Shown here: positions 1-11,218 of the stretch, one piece after another | How positions within the stretch are numbered: position 1 is the first letter of the stretch | Layout of the letters: every line of letters begins with the position of its first letter | NCBI GenBank assembly: GCA_034190875.2 | Contig: CM067357.1 | Location: 15,941,480-16,005,479 of the forward strand | Origin: Urechis unicinctus | Taxonomy: Eukaryota > Annelida > Polychaeta > Xenopneusta > Urechidae | Direction of reading: 5' to 3' | Length of the DNA: 64,000 nt | The notes under the pieces: generated by a model | Seen by the model: the letters and a program-made list of their open reading frames with translations, nothing else | Told to the model about the DNA's origin: nothing | The model's database searches: none | Position numbers and translations under genes: made by a program

Positions 1-319
1 AGCAAGGCGTTGGTGTTAGTGAAAACTGATAAACTTATCCGTAGACATCAAGGTTTAATCCTGTACAAGAACATTACAGACATGTATGCGAGCATTGTCT
101 CACTTACAGCATAAAATACATCGCGTTATCTTCAACGTTGTATCAATGCATTCCTCGTTGTAGAACAAAGATGGAACCACGCTCGTATTTCTAATAAGCA
201 TTGGCACAATGTTGACTCATCGGGATATTTCCGGCAACTATAAAACGGAATTAGCAAACGCTCGTGTGTGCATGCGTGGGGTGTTCGTGTACGTATGTGT
301 GTTCGTGCTTGTTCACATT

Positions 320-331
320 TGGGGGGGGGGG

Positions 332-398
<67 letters not shown>
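320..398. repeat. G-rich and (GA)n microsatellite
   Basis: A run of G is followed by almost pure GA dinucleotides with two short GGA interruptions. The frames open here on both strands (Arg/Glu or Ser/Leu runs) are products of the repeat, not genes. Confidence 0.95.
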
Positions 399-399
<1 letters not shown>

Positions 400-730
400 C
401 GTGAATAACGAATATGGACCTGTCCATTTAGCTCTGGAAAGGTTCGCATAGTGACAATATATTTGTCCGAAATTTGAGGCCATGTTCCATCGAACTAATG
501 CTGTATATTGCATTGAGGCTCGAATAATAACCTGTGGCGTTGCTATTGACTTCGTTAATTTTGCCCGCACTTGCTTGACATGTACACTATGACAAATTGT
601 GAAGCCCTAACTGCTCCCTAATATTTTCTCTTTTTCGTTGAGGTTGATGAAAGAACAAACTATGAATCAATAATGGTTCGAACTTTTGCTATTCCAACGG
701 GTAAAATGAGCACTGAGCTCATACCATTGA

Positions 731-829
731 AACCCCAGATGCCAAGCTTCCGGCCGCCGAGCCACTAGATCTGTGTTTAACATATATCGACGCTCGGAAG
801 TCTGGCGTCGGGAGCCAAGCGCCTGTTGC
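731..829. mobile_element. Foldback MITE, copy 1 (short, decayed left end)
   Basis: The left half carries an AAGCTTCCGGCCGCCGAGCC-type motif and the right half its approximate inverse (CGACGCTCGGAAGTCTGG). The right end, GGGAGCCAAGCGCCTGTTG, matches the termini of the copies at 2.4 and 3.1 kb. No target duplication was found. Confidence 0.55.
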
Positions 830-1310
830 AGAAACAACTGGGTTATCAACACTGACCAGATATCATTCGCTCGCCATAATCATTAACAAGCATTAAATGT
901 ACGAGTATTTACTGTTATATAAAACAAATAGCCTGACAGGATAATTTTATTTAATAAATCAGGTTGCTAAATATATATTCAGTTTCATCTATCCAATGTG
1001 GTGCTGAATTAACACCGGGAAGGCCGCCGTGACATCGGTGTTTAATCCAGATACCATCATGAACAATATGAATGTTTGTGGAACAGGAGCAGTCGATAAA
1101 TCTCTTTCCCTGGCATAATATGCTTATTTAACAACCACTGAATCGTTGCTAGATAATCGTGCAGCGGAATAGACGCATACAATTAATATATAAGTAACAA
1201 AATGACAATAAAGCAGAAGCATCCATAAACACTAAGTAATCACCCTGTCTCTGTGAAGCTAGGTGTACGTTTTATAGCACAAGAGGGAAAGTACGCAAGA
1301 GAGCATGTCC

Positions 1311-1595
1311 GTGGGTGAGTCTATAAGTGGGTGAATGAGTAAATGAATGAGTGGATGAATGAATGGGTGAGTGAGTGAGTAAATGATGGAGTAAGTAAAT
1401 GAGAATGTCACCGAGTAAGCGAGTGAGAGAATGTGTAAGCTATTTAGGACGTGACCAAATGAGTGAATTAGTATGTGTCTAGGTGAGCGAATGAATAAGT
1501 TCGAGAGTGACTGAGAATAAAATGCGGTAATCCATGCATGTGTTTGTGCGCTATTCAATGGATAATGTGGTGTGTCAGTGAGTGAGTGAGAGATC
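1311..1595. repeat. Degenerate GAGT/GAAT tetranucleotide repeat
   Basis: Many GTGA, GAGT and AATGA units with point changes and gaps. The long minus-strand frame through it (Ser/His/Thr/Leu rich) comes from the repeat. Confidence 0.8.
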
Positions 1596-2354
1596 ACGTG
1601 TGTTGGTGAAATCGAGAATATCGACAAGCCCGTGTAGCACTGGAAAGTTTTGCAATTTTGCATAACGACAATATATGTCACCATTACTTTAGGACATATA
1701 CCATCAAACCGATACTGAATATTGAATTGGTGTAAAAAAAGGAGTAGAATAACCCATATCGGTGCTATTGACTTCGTGTTCAAGACATGTATATCAAGTC
1801 AAAGAGTGAAGTTCCAACTACTCTCTATTATTTCCTCTTTTCGTTGTTGTAGAATACAGAACAAACTTAAATAAACAATGCGTCGACTGCAGCTTTCTTG
1901 TATTACTATCAGTATTTTTGGTACTGATTGGTAATGTTGTGCATCACACTGCTTACACGGTCTACGCTACACAGACGTTGTACGGTATTTTTACGTAAAA
2001 ATGACCTGCACAAGCAGAGGACAACAATCTACTAATAATAAATCCTTGTGCAGAGATAGAAGCGAATTTGAGATAATTAAATTATCTTAATTAACGCAAT
2101 CAAAACACACACCATATGGTTTGCCCCAAGAAAGAATACGTAACATCTATAAACGAGAGGAAGAACATGCTGCTGCCTGGATATCCATCAGGATGTTACA
2201 GGGGACAGTACATTTCATAGATTTGTCCCCACTTCTTGGTGCAATACGCATTACTAGATCACAAGCAACTACAGGCATGATAATCAGAACAGGAGAATTA
2301 ACGAACGACATTTAGCTGAACTAAATTCCCCAGCGAGAGGTTCGTTGATCTTGC

Positions 2355-2611
2355 CAACAGGCGCTCGGTTCCCGAAGCCAAGCATTTGAGCGCCGAACCG
2401 CTTCCGAGCACCGAACTGCTTCCGAGCGTCGAGACGCCAGCTGTTTAAAAAAAAAAATATAGATAGCAACTCGGCGCTGGGAAGCGGCTTGGCGCTGGGA
2501 AGATTGGCAATACATGTAGCTACTCAGGAGCTTGGCAATATAGATAGCGATTCGGCGCTCGGAAGTGGCACGGCCCTCGGAAACTAGGCATCGAGAATCA
2601 AGCGCCTGTGA
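2355..2611. mobile_element. Foldback MITE, copy 2 (fullest copy)
   Basis: The left end reads CAACAGGCGCTCGGTTCCCG. The right end reads CGAGAATCAAGCGCCTGTGA, whose reverse complement closely matches the left end. The interior repeats CTTCCGAGC-type motifs on the left and their inverses (GCGCTCGGAAG) on the right, so the whole 257 bp can fold. It has no coding potential, so it is a non-autonomous element. Confidence 0.7.
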
Positions 2612-2989
2612 TCAAGCCAAATCCCACCTTTTGCTGAAATAGCATTACCCCATCAGGATGTTATTAGCTTTGATAATCATAATTTAAGCCGGCCTCAACA
2701 ATTTCAAAAGTAATCTGATTTCTCAGTGAGCTGGTTAAAGTAATATGACATTAATTATCAGTTCACACATGCTCCAGGGCGCTATCTGTATGAATACATG
2801 GAATTATTACACTCAGGTTTTTCGGAATCGCAGTCTTTTTGCCCTATAAATACATGCGTTTATACCGAACGGAGGATGAGGCAATAGAAGATGCTGCCTT
2901 GATAACAAGCTTTAGTGAGTGACTACAGTTCGGGTACAGTACTGACATGCTATATAGTCAGACGCTTGGTATCTTATTGCAATCAACGC

Positions 2990-3020
2990 GCCCCCACCCC
3001 CCCCCCCCCCCCCCCCCCCC
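2990..3020. repeat. Poly-C tract
   Basis: Near-pure C run of about 30 bases interrupted by one A. Confidence 0.9.
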
Positions 3021-3043
3021 GTAAAAACATTATCTGACGAAAC

Positions 3044-3165
3044 CACAGGCCTGGTTCAAGATGTCATGCGTTCGAGCGCCGAGTCACTATATCTACATGT
3101 AGCAACTATATAGATGTAGCGACTCTGCGCTAGGAAGTTTGACATCGGGAACCGAGAGCCTGTTG
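3044..3165. mobile_element. Foldback MITE, copy 3
   Basis: A 120-bp near-palindrome. The left part contains GAGCGCCGAGTCACTATATC, mirrored on the right by GTAGCGACTCTGCGCTAGGA. The right terminus, GGGAACCGAGAGCCTGTTG, matches the family end. Confidence 0.7.
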
Positions 3166-3274
3166 CGGAAGTTATGTTACCGTTCATATGTCAGGGCGAC
3201 CTCATGGAAACATTGGTATATTTTACACACCGCATAAAAAGCAAAAAACATGGAGATGGTACGCTCAACGACAC

Positions 3275-3280
3275 TTTAAT
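3275..3280 (-). terminator. Possible poly(A) signal of zinc-finger gene 1
   Basis: ATTAAA on the minus strand, about 165 bp downstream of the stop codon at 3443. This is the common variant hexamer; position is the only support. Confidence 0.35.
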
Positions 3281-3442
3281 ATAGAACATTGCAGACAACC
3301 GTACAGATGTCTTCATCACTATCGAATCAATTAGTCCTCTCTGTGCATCTTTCTGTCAAATTTGTATGGTTTTTCAACAATGTGTCCTCATATGTTATAT
3401 AAGACGGCTCCCTGTAGATATAGGCTTTGCACAAATGTCACA

Positions 3443-4916
3443 TTAACGTGGTTTTTCACCAGTATGCGTTCTCATATGTTCTTTAACATTACCTCCACGA
3501 CTGAAAGACTTCCCACAAATACCACATTTGTGAGGTTTTTCGCCGGTATGCATTTTCATATGTTGTCCAAGGTGGCTTCCGTGAATGAAAGACTTTCCGC
3601 AGACGTCACATGTGTACGGCCTTTCACCCGTATGCGTTCTTGTATGTGTTTTTAGGCTGCTCATTTGCGTGTACGTTTTTCCGCATATATCACATTTATA
3701 TGGCTTGTCACCTGTGTGCGTCCTGGTGTGGGTTCTAAAATGGCTTCCACGAATAAAAGACTTGCCACAGATGTCACATGTGTACGGTTTTTCACCAGTA
3801 TGCGTTCTCGTATGAACTTTTAGGTTGCTCACTTGAATGAACGACTTTCCACAGATATCACATTTATATGGTTTTTCACCAGTGTGCTGTTTAGTATGTG
3901 TTTTAAGGACTCTAACTTGAGTGAACGACCTCCCACAGATATCACATTTATACGGTTTTTCACCAGTGTGCGTTCTGGTATGTGTTTTTAGGGCGCTAAT
4001 TTGAATGAACGCCTTTCCACAGACAACACATTTATACGGTTTTTCACCAGTGTGCGTTCTCCTATGATTCTTTAGATGGCTTCCATGGTTGAAACACTTT
4101 CCACAAATGTCACATTTGTAAGGCTTTTCCCCGGCATGTATTCTCAGATGTCGGACAAGATGGCTTCCATGAATGAAAGACTGTCCACAAATGTCACATG
4201 TGTACGGTTTTTTTTCGCAAGTATGTGTTATCGTATGTCTTTTTAGGCTCCTCATGTGAGCGAACGACTTCCACACAGATATCACACCTATATGGCTTGT
4301 CACCCGTGTGCGTTCTCATATGTCGCTTAAGATTGTTTCTACGATCGAAACACTGCCCACAAATGTCACATTTGCAAGCCTGGCCTCTGGTATTTGCTAT
4401 CTTATTATTTGTTGGATTGTTCCCACAAGTGAAGGCCGTCCCATATATGACACATTTGATCTCCCATATGTGCGTCGTCTCGGAGACCATTGTATGATTC
4501 CCAGCACCACAATATATATTATCGTGCACATCACAAGTTGCTTGTTTCTCTCGTACATGTCCATGAACATTCATTTCCCGATCACCGATCCGATTTGAGG
4601 TGTCCTTATTCATTTCACATCCTAGTTTGTTGGCATAATTCTCTACATGCTTCTCGAGCGCACTAGACTTTATGACGATGGCACCATTGGCTCCAAATTC
4701 ACAAGGAATATTGCCAGAAATGTAACCAGGCAATGACCCGTCTGAGGTGCTATGATCAATACTCCCTCTTTTATAATCCTGGAGCAATGTAGATTTGTCG
4801 GAGTATAAGTTACCACTGACATCATCAGGGGCCTCCAGTTTTATCACGGCTTTGTCGTCTTCCATACTCGTGTATTCACTTCCATCTGCAAGTAATGACG
4901 ATGGGCGGGACATCTC
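3443..4916 (-). CDS. C2H2 zinc-finger protein 1, with a +1 frameshift
   Basis: Poly-zinc-finger protein, presumably a nuclear DNA-binding factor. An acceptor (TTACAG) at about 4917 opens an exon starting [11 protein letters not shown] with a conserved roughly 90-residue N-terminal module ([22 protein letters not shown]), then one finger (CDICGQCF). Near 4268 one extra base inside the next finger (CDIC followed by VEVV instead of GKSF) moves the array into another frame. That frame carries nine complete CxxC-x12-HxxxH fingers with TGEKPY linkers down to a stop at 3443. The frameshift is either decay or an assembly error; correcting one base would join both frames. Beyond the stop lies a decayed finger. 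Target DNA is unknown. Confidence 0.8.
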
Positions 4917-5296
4917 CTGTAATACAGGTTCATGAATCAATGTCTGGATTAGGATAGATAAAAAAAGCCATATATGCATTTTTGCATTCGGGCCCCAAAA
5001 CATATATAAACTTTCAGTGGGTCAGACTTCTTTTCCCAACGAGCGAAATTACCTCTAACAATTAAACAACATTCTGGATACCACGTTTACTGTAAGATCA
5101 ATGGTGACCATACAGAAATTGACAACTGCTTATTTGTTCGGAACATATTATGGGTACAAAGATAAGCATTGGTTATTTGTGCTGAAGATTTTCCTTCAGC
5201 GATAGACATTATGTTTTTCACACGCAAACAAATTATCCTTTCGGAATACAGCAAACCATTTACAACATGGACATTAAATGCAGAAATGCAGATTTG

Positions 5297-5411
5297 TTGA
5301 CGAATACTTATCACTGACATCATAAGGGGCCTCCAGTTTTATCACGGCTTTGACATCTTCCATTCTCGTGTATTCACTTCCGTCCGCTAGTAATGACGAT
5401 GTGTTGGACAT
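5297..5411 (-). pseudogene. Duplicate N-terminal exon of zinc-finger gene 1
   Basis: Reads [19 protein letters not shown], then IKLEAPYDVSD, nearly the same as the exon in gene 1. An identical-looking TTACAG acceptor precedes it, and flanking intron sequence (ACATATATA..TTTCAGTGG, CTCTAACAATTAAA) is also duplicated. It lies about 500 bp upstream of the gene 1 exon as a tandem copy. It may be an alternative first coding exon or a dead copy; no finger array is attached. Confidence 0.65.
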
Positions 5412-5604
5412 CTGTAATACAGGTTCATTAATGAATGTCTGGGTTAGAAAATATAAAAAAACATACATTCATTTTTACATTAGGGTGCCAAAACATATAT
5501 ACAATTTCAGTGGATAACGGCTATTTTCCAGTAATTTGGGTCACACCCCTTTTCCTAAATGGCGAATTTTCCTCTAACAATTAAAAAATGTTCTGGATAT
5601 CGCG

Positions 5605-7733
5605 TTTAAGGTAAGGTAAGGTAAGGTAAGTATAGGGTTTAACGGCACACCAACACTAGTGTGTTATATGGTGCCTACTTAAGGAGGGATAAATACGAGT
5701 ACGAAAGGATAAGAAGGAGTCAAGGGTAAAACTAACTAAAAATTAGTATTAATTGAATTATATGAATTGAATTATATATAATAATTTGAGAATTGTATGG
5801 TCTAAAATCTATAGAAAAGTCCAATTTCTCTTATGAATCCAAGTATCTTGGATGGATTCACCCTTTCAAACAATTCTGAAAGGGTTTGAACCCGGAAGAA
5901 GCGATTTCGGATCAAAATCAAATCAGCACATTCAATGAGAATGTGCTTGACAGTATAGGCACATTGACAAGGAATACATTCAGGGATGGGCTCATCCCTT
6001 AGTAGAAAGGCATGAGTTGTATAGGTGTGTCCTATACGAGCGCGAGCAAGAACGACCTCTTCTCTTCGGCTCTCTCTGCAGTTGTGTGGCCACTCCCCAA
6101 GTTGAGGCTGGTTTTCGTAAAGTTTATTTGGAATGGATTCATCCCACTGGTTCTGCCATTTTTGTTTAAAAAGTTTAACGACCTGCGGTTTTAAGTCTGT
6201 AAAGGGAATCTTGGTTTCAGACACTGGCTCATGTAGGGCTTCCTTTGCAGTCCTATCGGCTCTTTCGTTGCCTGGATACCTATGTGACTGGGTACCCAGA
6301 CAAACTCAACATTTTTTCCCAGCATGGATAAACGAGTAAGATTTTCTAAAATATCTACAACAATATGGCACGATAACAACTTATTCCCAATTGCCTCCAG
6401 GGCAGATAAAGAATCACTAAAAATTGTAAAATCCGCATTGGGATGGTGAGCAATAAGGCCCAATGCCATCCTTATTGCGGTAACTTCAGCTGTAAAAACA
6501 GATGCTGCACCAGGCAGTCTTTCCTTGTGGGTCTGAGGTCCGAACACGACTCCAGCGCCCACACGGTTTGCATCTTTGGATCCATCAGTATAAATAAGTA
6601 TCTTGTCTTTGTGATGTTCTTTTATTTCATGAAATTTCATCAAGAGGTCATTTGCATTTAATTTATCATATTTGGTAAGGGATGTGTCTATTGTTGGTGT
6701 GTTCAATTGCCAGGGTGGTGTTTCGGGAATTTTGTTTGGAGCAATAATGTCTAAATTATTGGATATGTTGTTTAGCGATTCTTGAATACGGATGCCAAGA
6801 GGTGGTATGGCATTAGGTTTATTTTCATATATTACTTGGTATTTGGGGTGGAAGATAATGTCATAGGCAGGGTGATCTGGATTGCTTTTTATTTTAACTG
6901 CATATTGAAGGGCCAGTTTGTTTCTTCTTAGATGGATAGGCATTTCATTGGCTTCAGTGTGGAGGCTTTCAATGGGTGAGGTTCGAAATGCCCCAAGGCA
7001 AATCCTCAGTGCCTGATTCTGGACTTTGTCCAGTCGTTTTAGATAAGACTTTTGAGCTGCACCGTAAACGATACAGGCATAGTCAAGCTTTGATCTTATC
7101 AAGGACCAGTAGAGACTAGCAGGATCTGCCTGTCAGCTCCCCAGTCCAGCTTGGACACTACTTCAAGAAGATTCATTGCCTTGAGACATTTATTCCTGAT
7201 GCAATTAATATGGGATTTAAAGTTAAGTTTTGAATCAAATATGATACCCAAGAATTTGGTTTCTTCCACAACAGGGACAGGATTTTCATTGATGGTTAGT
7301 TCTGGGTCAGGGTGAAGGCCCCTTCTTTAACAAAAATGTACACAAACTGTGTTTGTAGTGGAAAATTTGAAACCATTTTCATCTGCTCATTTCTGAATTT
7401 TGTTAAGGTTGATTTGTAGCTGGCGTTCTATGGTGGTCATACTGCTGGATCGGTAAGATATAAGGAAATCGTCGACATAAAGTGATTTTTCTATTTCAGG
7501 TTTAAGAACTTTTGTGATGCTATGGATTTTTTAATTGAAAAGTGTGACAGAAAGAATGCTGCCCTGTGGGACCCCCATTTCCTGACCATGTTGGTCCGAA
7601 AGTGATGTCCCAATTCTTACTTTAAAAGATCTATCATTTAAAAATTTTTGTATAAATAGTGGCATATTACCTCGAAGACCAGCTTCTTGTAGATCTTTTA
7701 AAATCCCATATTTCCATGTCGTGTCATATGCTT
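5605..7733 (-). mobile_element. Jockey-like LINE, 3' part (copy A), 5'-truncated
   Basis: On the minus strand the element starts inside reverse transcriptase at the AYDTTWK motif near 7733. It runs through the RT core and RNase H to a 3' tail (AGTGTTGGTGTGCCGTTAAA, then TATACTTACC repeats) at 5605. The tandem (CTTAC)n end is typical of non-LTR elements. It landed inside the duplicated intron sequence of zinc-finger gene 1. The ORF1 half next to it lies in the opposite orientation. Confidence 0.85.
5802..7733 (-). pseudogene. LINE reverse transcriptase-RNase H, broken
   Basis: Non-LTR pol fragment with RT motifs MGVPQGSILS and SLYVDDF. An RNase H domain follows: IYTDGSKDANRVGAG (catalytic D), FTAEVTAIRMAL (E), FSDSLSALEAI (D) and VPSHIGI. 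A C-terminal Cys/His region follows (IPCQCAYTVKHILIEC). Frame breaks are present near 7105, in the RT core, and near 6200, where the catalytic HxGxxGNExAD region is garbled compared with the copy at 58.2 kb. It lacks the endonuclease and the N-terminal RT. Not functional. Confidence 0.85.
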
Positions 7734-9300
7734 TCTCATTGTGCTTGTTTTCTCATTGTTCTCCTGGGATCGACTCAAGATCTGCGGAACTCACAGCTTC
7801 TCTCGCCTTACAAACTTTTGTTCCCTTGTGGGAAACAACAATCGCCTCTCGCCTCGCATCGTTGGTTTCTTCACATTGTGTTAAGAACCGGCGGACTCTA
7901 CTCCTGTCTGGATTGACGCAAAACTGTGAAGTTTATTTAGAATGACACTATTGCACGTTTGTTATTCTGTCACTTTTGTCACCAATTAATGTATGTGTTG
8001 AAATACACTCTGCACAAATATTTTCGCCTTTTCTTGTTTTTCTTTCTGTCATTACAATTAGTGACAGAAAAGTTTTTTGACTATTGATGTGTTGTAAGAT
8101 TCACCAGTGACCCCACCATATCATATCTTCCTAAAAATGGAGGATACAGTTCTGGACGTCCCTTCCCCCTACGATTCGTTGACAATGGGACAACAATCCC
8201 CATCTACCTCTATGTTAACGACTGAAACACTGTCAGAACACGACCTGATTACTGATTCGGAAGACTCGTATATTCCTGCGTCTAATAAAAGACGAAGGAA
8301 GCAATCCTCTTCCTCCTCCACCTCCTCTTCAGGCCACTCGACCCATTCAGTCCATTCCGCCAACTCCAAGGTAGATCCGGTAAAATTAAACATTTTTAGT
8401 GAATCTACCAACATGACCAAGTTCAACCCAATTGAAGTCAGCAAGTTCATAACGTCTATAATTGGACCGTCTTATCAAATTTATAAGACGAGGTCATCTC
8501 TAACCATCCAACTCTCCCAAATACAAGCAAATCTTTTGTTGAAAACTAAACAAATATGCAACATTCCGGTTAAAACTAGACGTCAACACAAACAGGAACC
8601 CCCAATGAAGGGCATAATTCATGGGGTAACAACGGAAATATCCGAGCAGGATATTCTGTCTGCTTTGTCAACATTCCACGTCACAAATGTACGCCGTTTG
8701 GAGAAAGTCAATCCAACGGAATCTATTGAGCTGACTTTTTCGACAAAATCACTACCGCCGAAAGTCAGCATAGGCTACCAGTCACACAATGTTAAGCAAT
8801 ATGTGGCGCCCCCGATACGGTGCTTCAAATGCAACGCTCTGGGCCATACAGCCATATTGCCTCAACACCACAGCTTGCCCCAAATGTGGGGAGAGACATA
8901 AGTATGATGAGTGCAACGCTAAAACTCAATCTTGTACAAATTGTCATGGGGAACATAGTGCTGCCTACAAAGGCTGCCCTGCCTACAAAGAAGCCAAAGT
9001 CATCAAAAGGATCCAAACCACGGAAAATGTGTCTTATGCCCAAGCGGCAGCATCCATCCCTCGAAATCCTTCCCACAAAGTTCCTCATACTACGATGACA
9101 AAGACGGATTGTAGGCCGAAAAAATATGTACGATGCATGAAGACCATAAATTCACAGGGTTGCATAGAAACTCCAGGACAGAGAAGTTTATGTCGAGGAG
9201 AGAATAGGAGGGAAGAGATGGATCAACAGGTCAGAACTGAGACACTGTCCTACTGGTTGGTTCAATGTACCACTATTTGACCCACTTACACACGATGGGC
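7734..9300 (+). mobile_element. LINE 5' part (5'UTR plus ORF1), inverted against copy A
   Basis: Directly abuts the truncated RT end of copy A in the opposite orientation. About 400 bp of noncoding sequence, read as a 5'UTR, precede ORF1. Order and orientation match a 5' inversion made by twin priming during one insertion; two independent head-to-head insertions are the alternative. No target duplication could be recognised at the outer edges. Confidence 0.6.
8137..9280 (+). pseudogene. LINE ORF1 (gag-like, zinc knuckles), frameshifted
   Basis: Nucleic-acid-binding ORF1p. The start MEDTVLDVPSPYD is followed by a Ser-rich basic stretch (NKRRRKQSSSSS), then a central RNA-binding-like region. 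Cys/His knuckles follow: CFKCNALGHTA in the first frame, then CPKCGERHKYDEC and CTNCHGEHSAAYKGC in another frame entered near 8850. The end of the first knuckle is lost at the frameshift. The knuckle series and a following SYAQAA motif are typical of Jockey/CR1-type ORF1. An upstream in-frame ATG at 8107 exists; I chose 8137 by its better context. Confidence 0.8.
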
Positions 9301-9511
9301 TTATCCCATCACGTGGTGCTTCTCTGGTATGGCCTAAACATCTAAGATGTACCCCACGCAGCACCAGACGCCCAAGGGGACTCAACACTCTGTTCGCAAA
9401 TTATGTACAGCACATGGTTGATGGAAGTCCTGTCATCGCATGTCTTGTCAGCTGAGCTGGACAAAATACGTCATCACACTGGATGTCAGCGACAATGAAA
9501 TAGAATGGTAA

Positions 9512-9610
9512 GGACAGGGTTTAACAACACGCAAACACTAATGTGTTATGTGTGCCCACCAAGGCGAATAGATAAGATTAAGCACCAGCCTCTAAGACAA
9601 ATGGGAAAAA
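9512..9610 (-). mobile_element. SINE/LINE 3'-tail fragment
   Basis: The plus strand reads GTAAGGACAGGGTTTAACA, then CAAACACTAATGTGTTATGT, an inverted and diverged version of the shared LINE/SINE tail at 5.6 and 63.8 kb. A diverged segment (GATTAAGCACCAGCCTCTAA) follows, like the SINE body. Confidence 0.6.
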
Positions 9611-9629
9611 GAGGGATGCGTCAGAAGGA

Positions 9630-10960
9630 GGCGTGGGTGCGTGCCTAATGCAGAAATCACAACCGGTAGCATTTGCTTCAAGAGTACTAACAAACGTGGA
9701 GCAAAGGTATGCGCAAATTGTAAAGGAAACATTAGTTAGCATTTTCTGACTGGAACAGAGCCCCAAACGGTCTTCATTGCATGCTTCTGAGAATGCACAA
9801 CTATGACGTCATAGTGGTGTACAAACAAGGAAAAGATATAAATCTAGCAGATACACTTAGTCGTGCCTATCCAACGTATAAGCAGAAGCTCCAAAGCCAT
9901 TTGGAAAAGAAACTGGAAGTCATACACACGGCTGATTACCCCAGAGTAATGAAGAGAGACTGCTAGATGCGCAACAACATACTAAAGCTGACCACACACT
10001 CCAGACCCTACAGCAAACTATAATGAGGGGATGACCCATTGATAACACTCCACAGGAAATACTTCCTTACTTCACTGTTAAAGATGAGCTTGCTAGCTAC
10101 ACAAGATGAACTCATCCTTAGGAGAAATCGGTTGGTGTTTCCAGTGTCATGAAGCTTAATGAACAGTAATCAGCATTAGTGATATTTGGCGGGTTATCCG
10201 CATTCACTGGTGATGTTTATGTGGGCTGCAATTATGTCCACATGAGTAATAAGCAAGCGGACCGCAATCAATAATCATAATATATAAATGAAGGATCAGA
10301 TAGCGACGATTCGTCTCATCTTCATTACAATCAGCTTTTATCTTGCTTTCGCAGCAAATAAATTTGTTTTGTCGTTTTGAATGGAGCAAGGGGTGTCTGT
10401 GCTGGCGCACACGCTGTACCGGGTGCAAGTGTCAAGTGAGGTAAGTATAGGGTTTTGCAGCACAACAACAAGTGCCAGAGAATGCATCTATTGGCCAGGA
10501 ATGACACCCCCCCCCCCCCCCAATCAACGATTATATCTGTCACGATAACGAGATAGGTCAGCAGAAAGAAACCATGATTGCTCATGAACGTCCATGTATA
10601 CTATGGGCTAAAGTAGGAACAGATTTCTGTGAGCTCAATGGAAAGGACAAGGCATGGAATCCAGGAAGAAATTGTGTCGGACAATGGACCACCATACTAT
10701 TCCAATGAGTTTACTCAGTTCTGCAATGACTGATTTAAAAGAAGGCGACATTGAGTGCAAAGGAAAGTGAATATTATATCATATGAGATAGAGCAACCAA
10801 ATGGCAAAACACTTCGAAGAAACAGAAGATATCTTCACAAAACCAATGAAACCATTGAAGAACCAGTACCTGACATGCAACAATCAACACGTCTCCACGA
10901 CCCTTAACATACCTCAACAGCAACAGATCAACAATACACTCAAGTACCCTCAGCATTTGT
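9630..10960 (+). pseudogene. Ty3/gypsy pol relic: RNase H and integrase
   Basis: The RNase H part reads VAFASRVLTNVEQRYAQI, then NYDVIVVYKQGKDINLADTL ending in SRAY, a classic gypsy motif. Downstream are integrase pieces: ARECIYWPGM, KVGTDFCELNGKD and a VSDNGPPYYSNEF-like segment containing the second catalytic Asp. Many stops and frame changes, a poly-C tract (10507-10521) and an apparent 10.15-10.45 kb replacement break it. RT and gag are missing upstream. Dead element. Confidence 0.75.
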
Positions 10961-11057
10961 AATTAATTATGTTACTGTTTTAAGCATTAGTTTAATGTTG
11001 TGAAATCTGTTTGTTGTACCATAAGACATCTGTTTTCTTTCTTTATGAAGAGGGAGA

Positions 11058-11218
11058 TGTTAGGTGAAGTAATGTTATGATTATCATAGTGACGTCATGA
11101 TAACTCTGCCTGGTTTAAATGTAGTTCGTCCTGGACGTCTGTTGTTAGACCTCAATTGCATCTTCTCGAGTTCTGTAACTGATACAAGTTAACGTGTCGT
11201 TAACAAGAACTAAACACA
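11058..11218 (+). mobile_element. Probable 3' LTR of the gypsy relic
   Basis: A purine tract (AAGAGGGAGA, polypurine-tract-like) is followed at once by TGTTAGG; the segment ends ..ACTAAACACA. TG..CA-type termini right after a polypurine tract fit a short LTR. No 5' partner lies in the window, so the length is a guess. Confidence 0.45.

Larger units (their letters stand above)
399..2354. other. Gene-free, repeat-bearing stretch
   Basis: No frame here resembles a protein. The stretch contains one foldback element and a degenerate tetranucleotide tract, listed separately; the rest is AT-rich DNA in which I see nothing. Confidence 0.6.
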
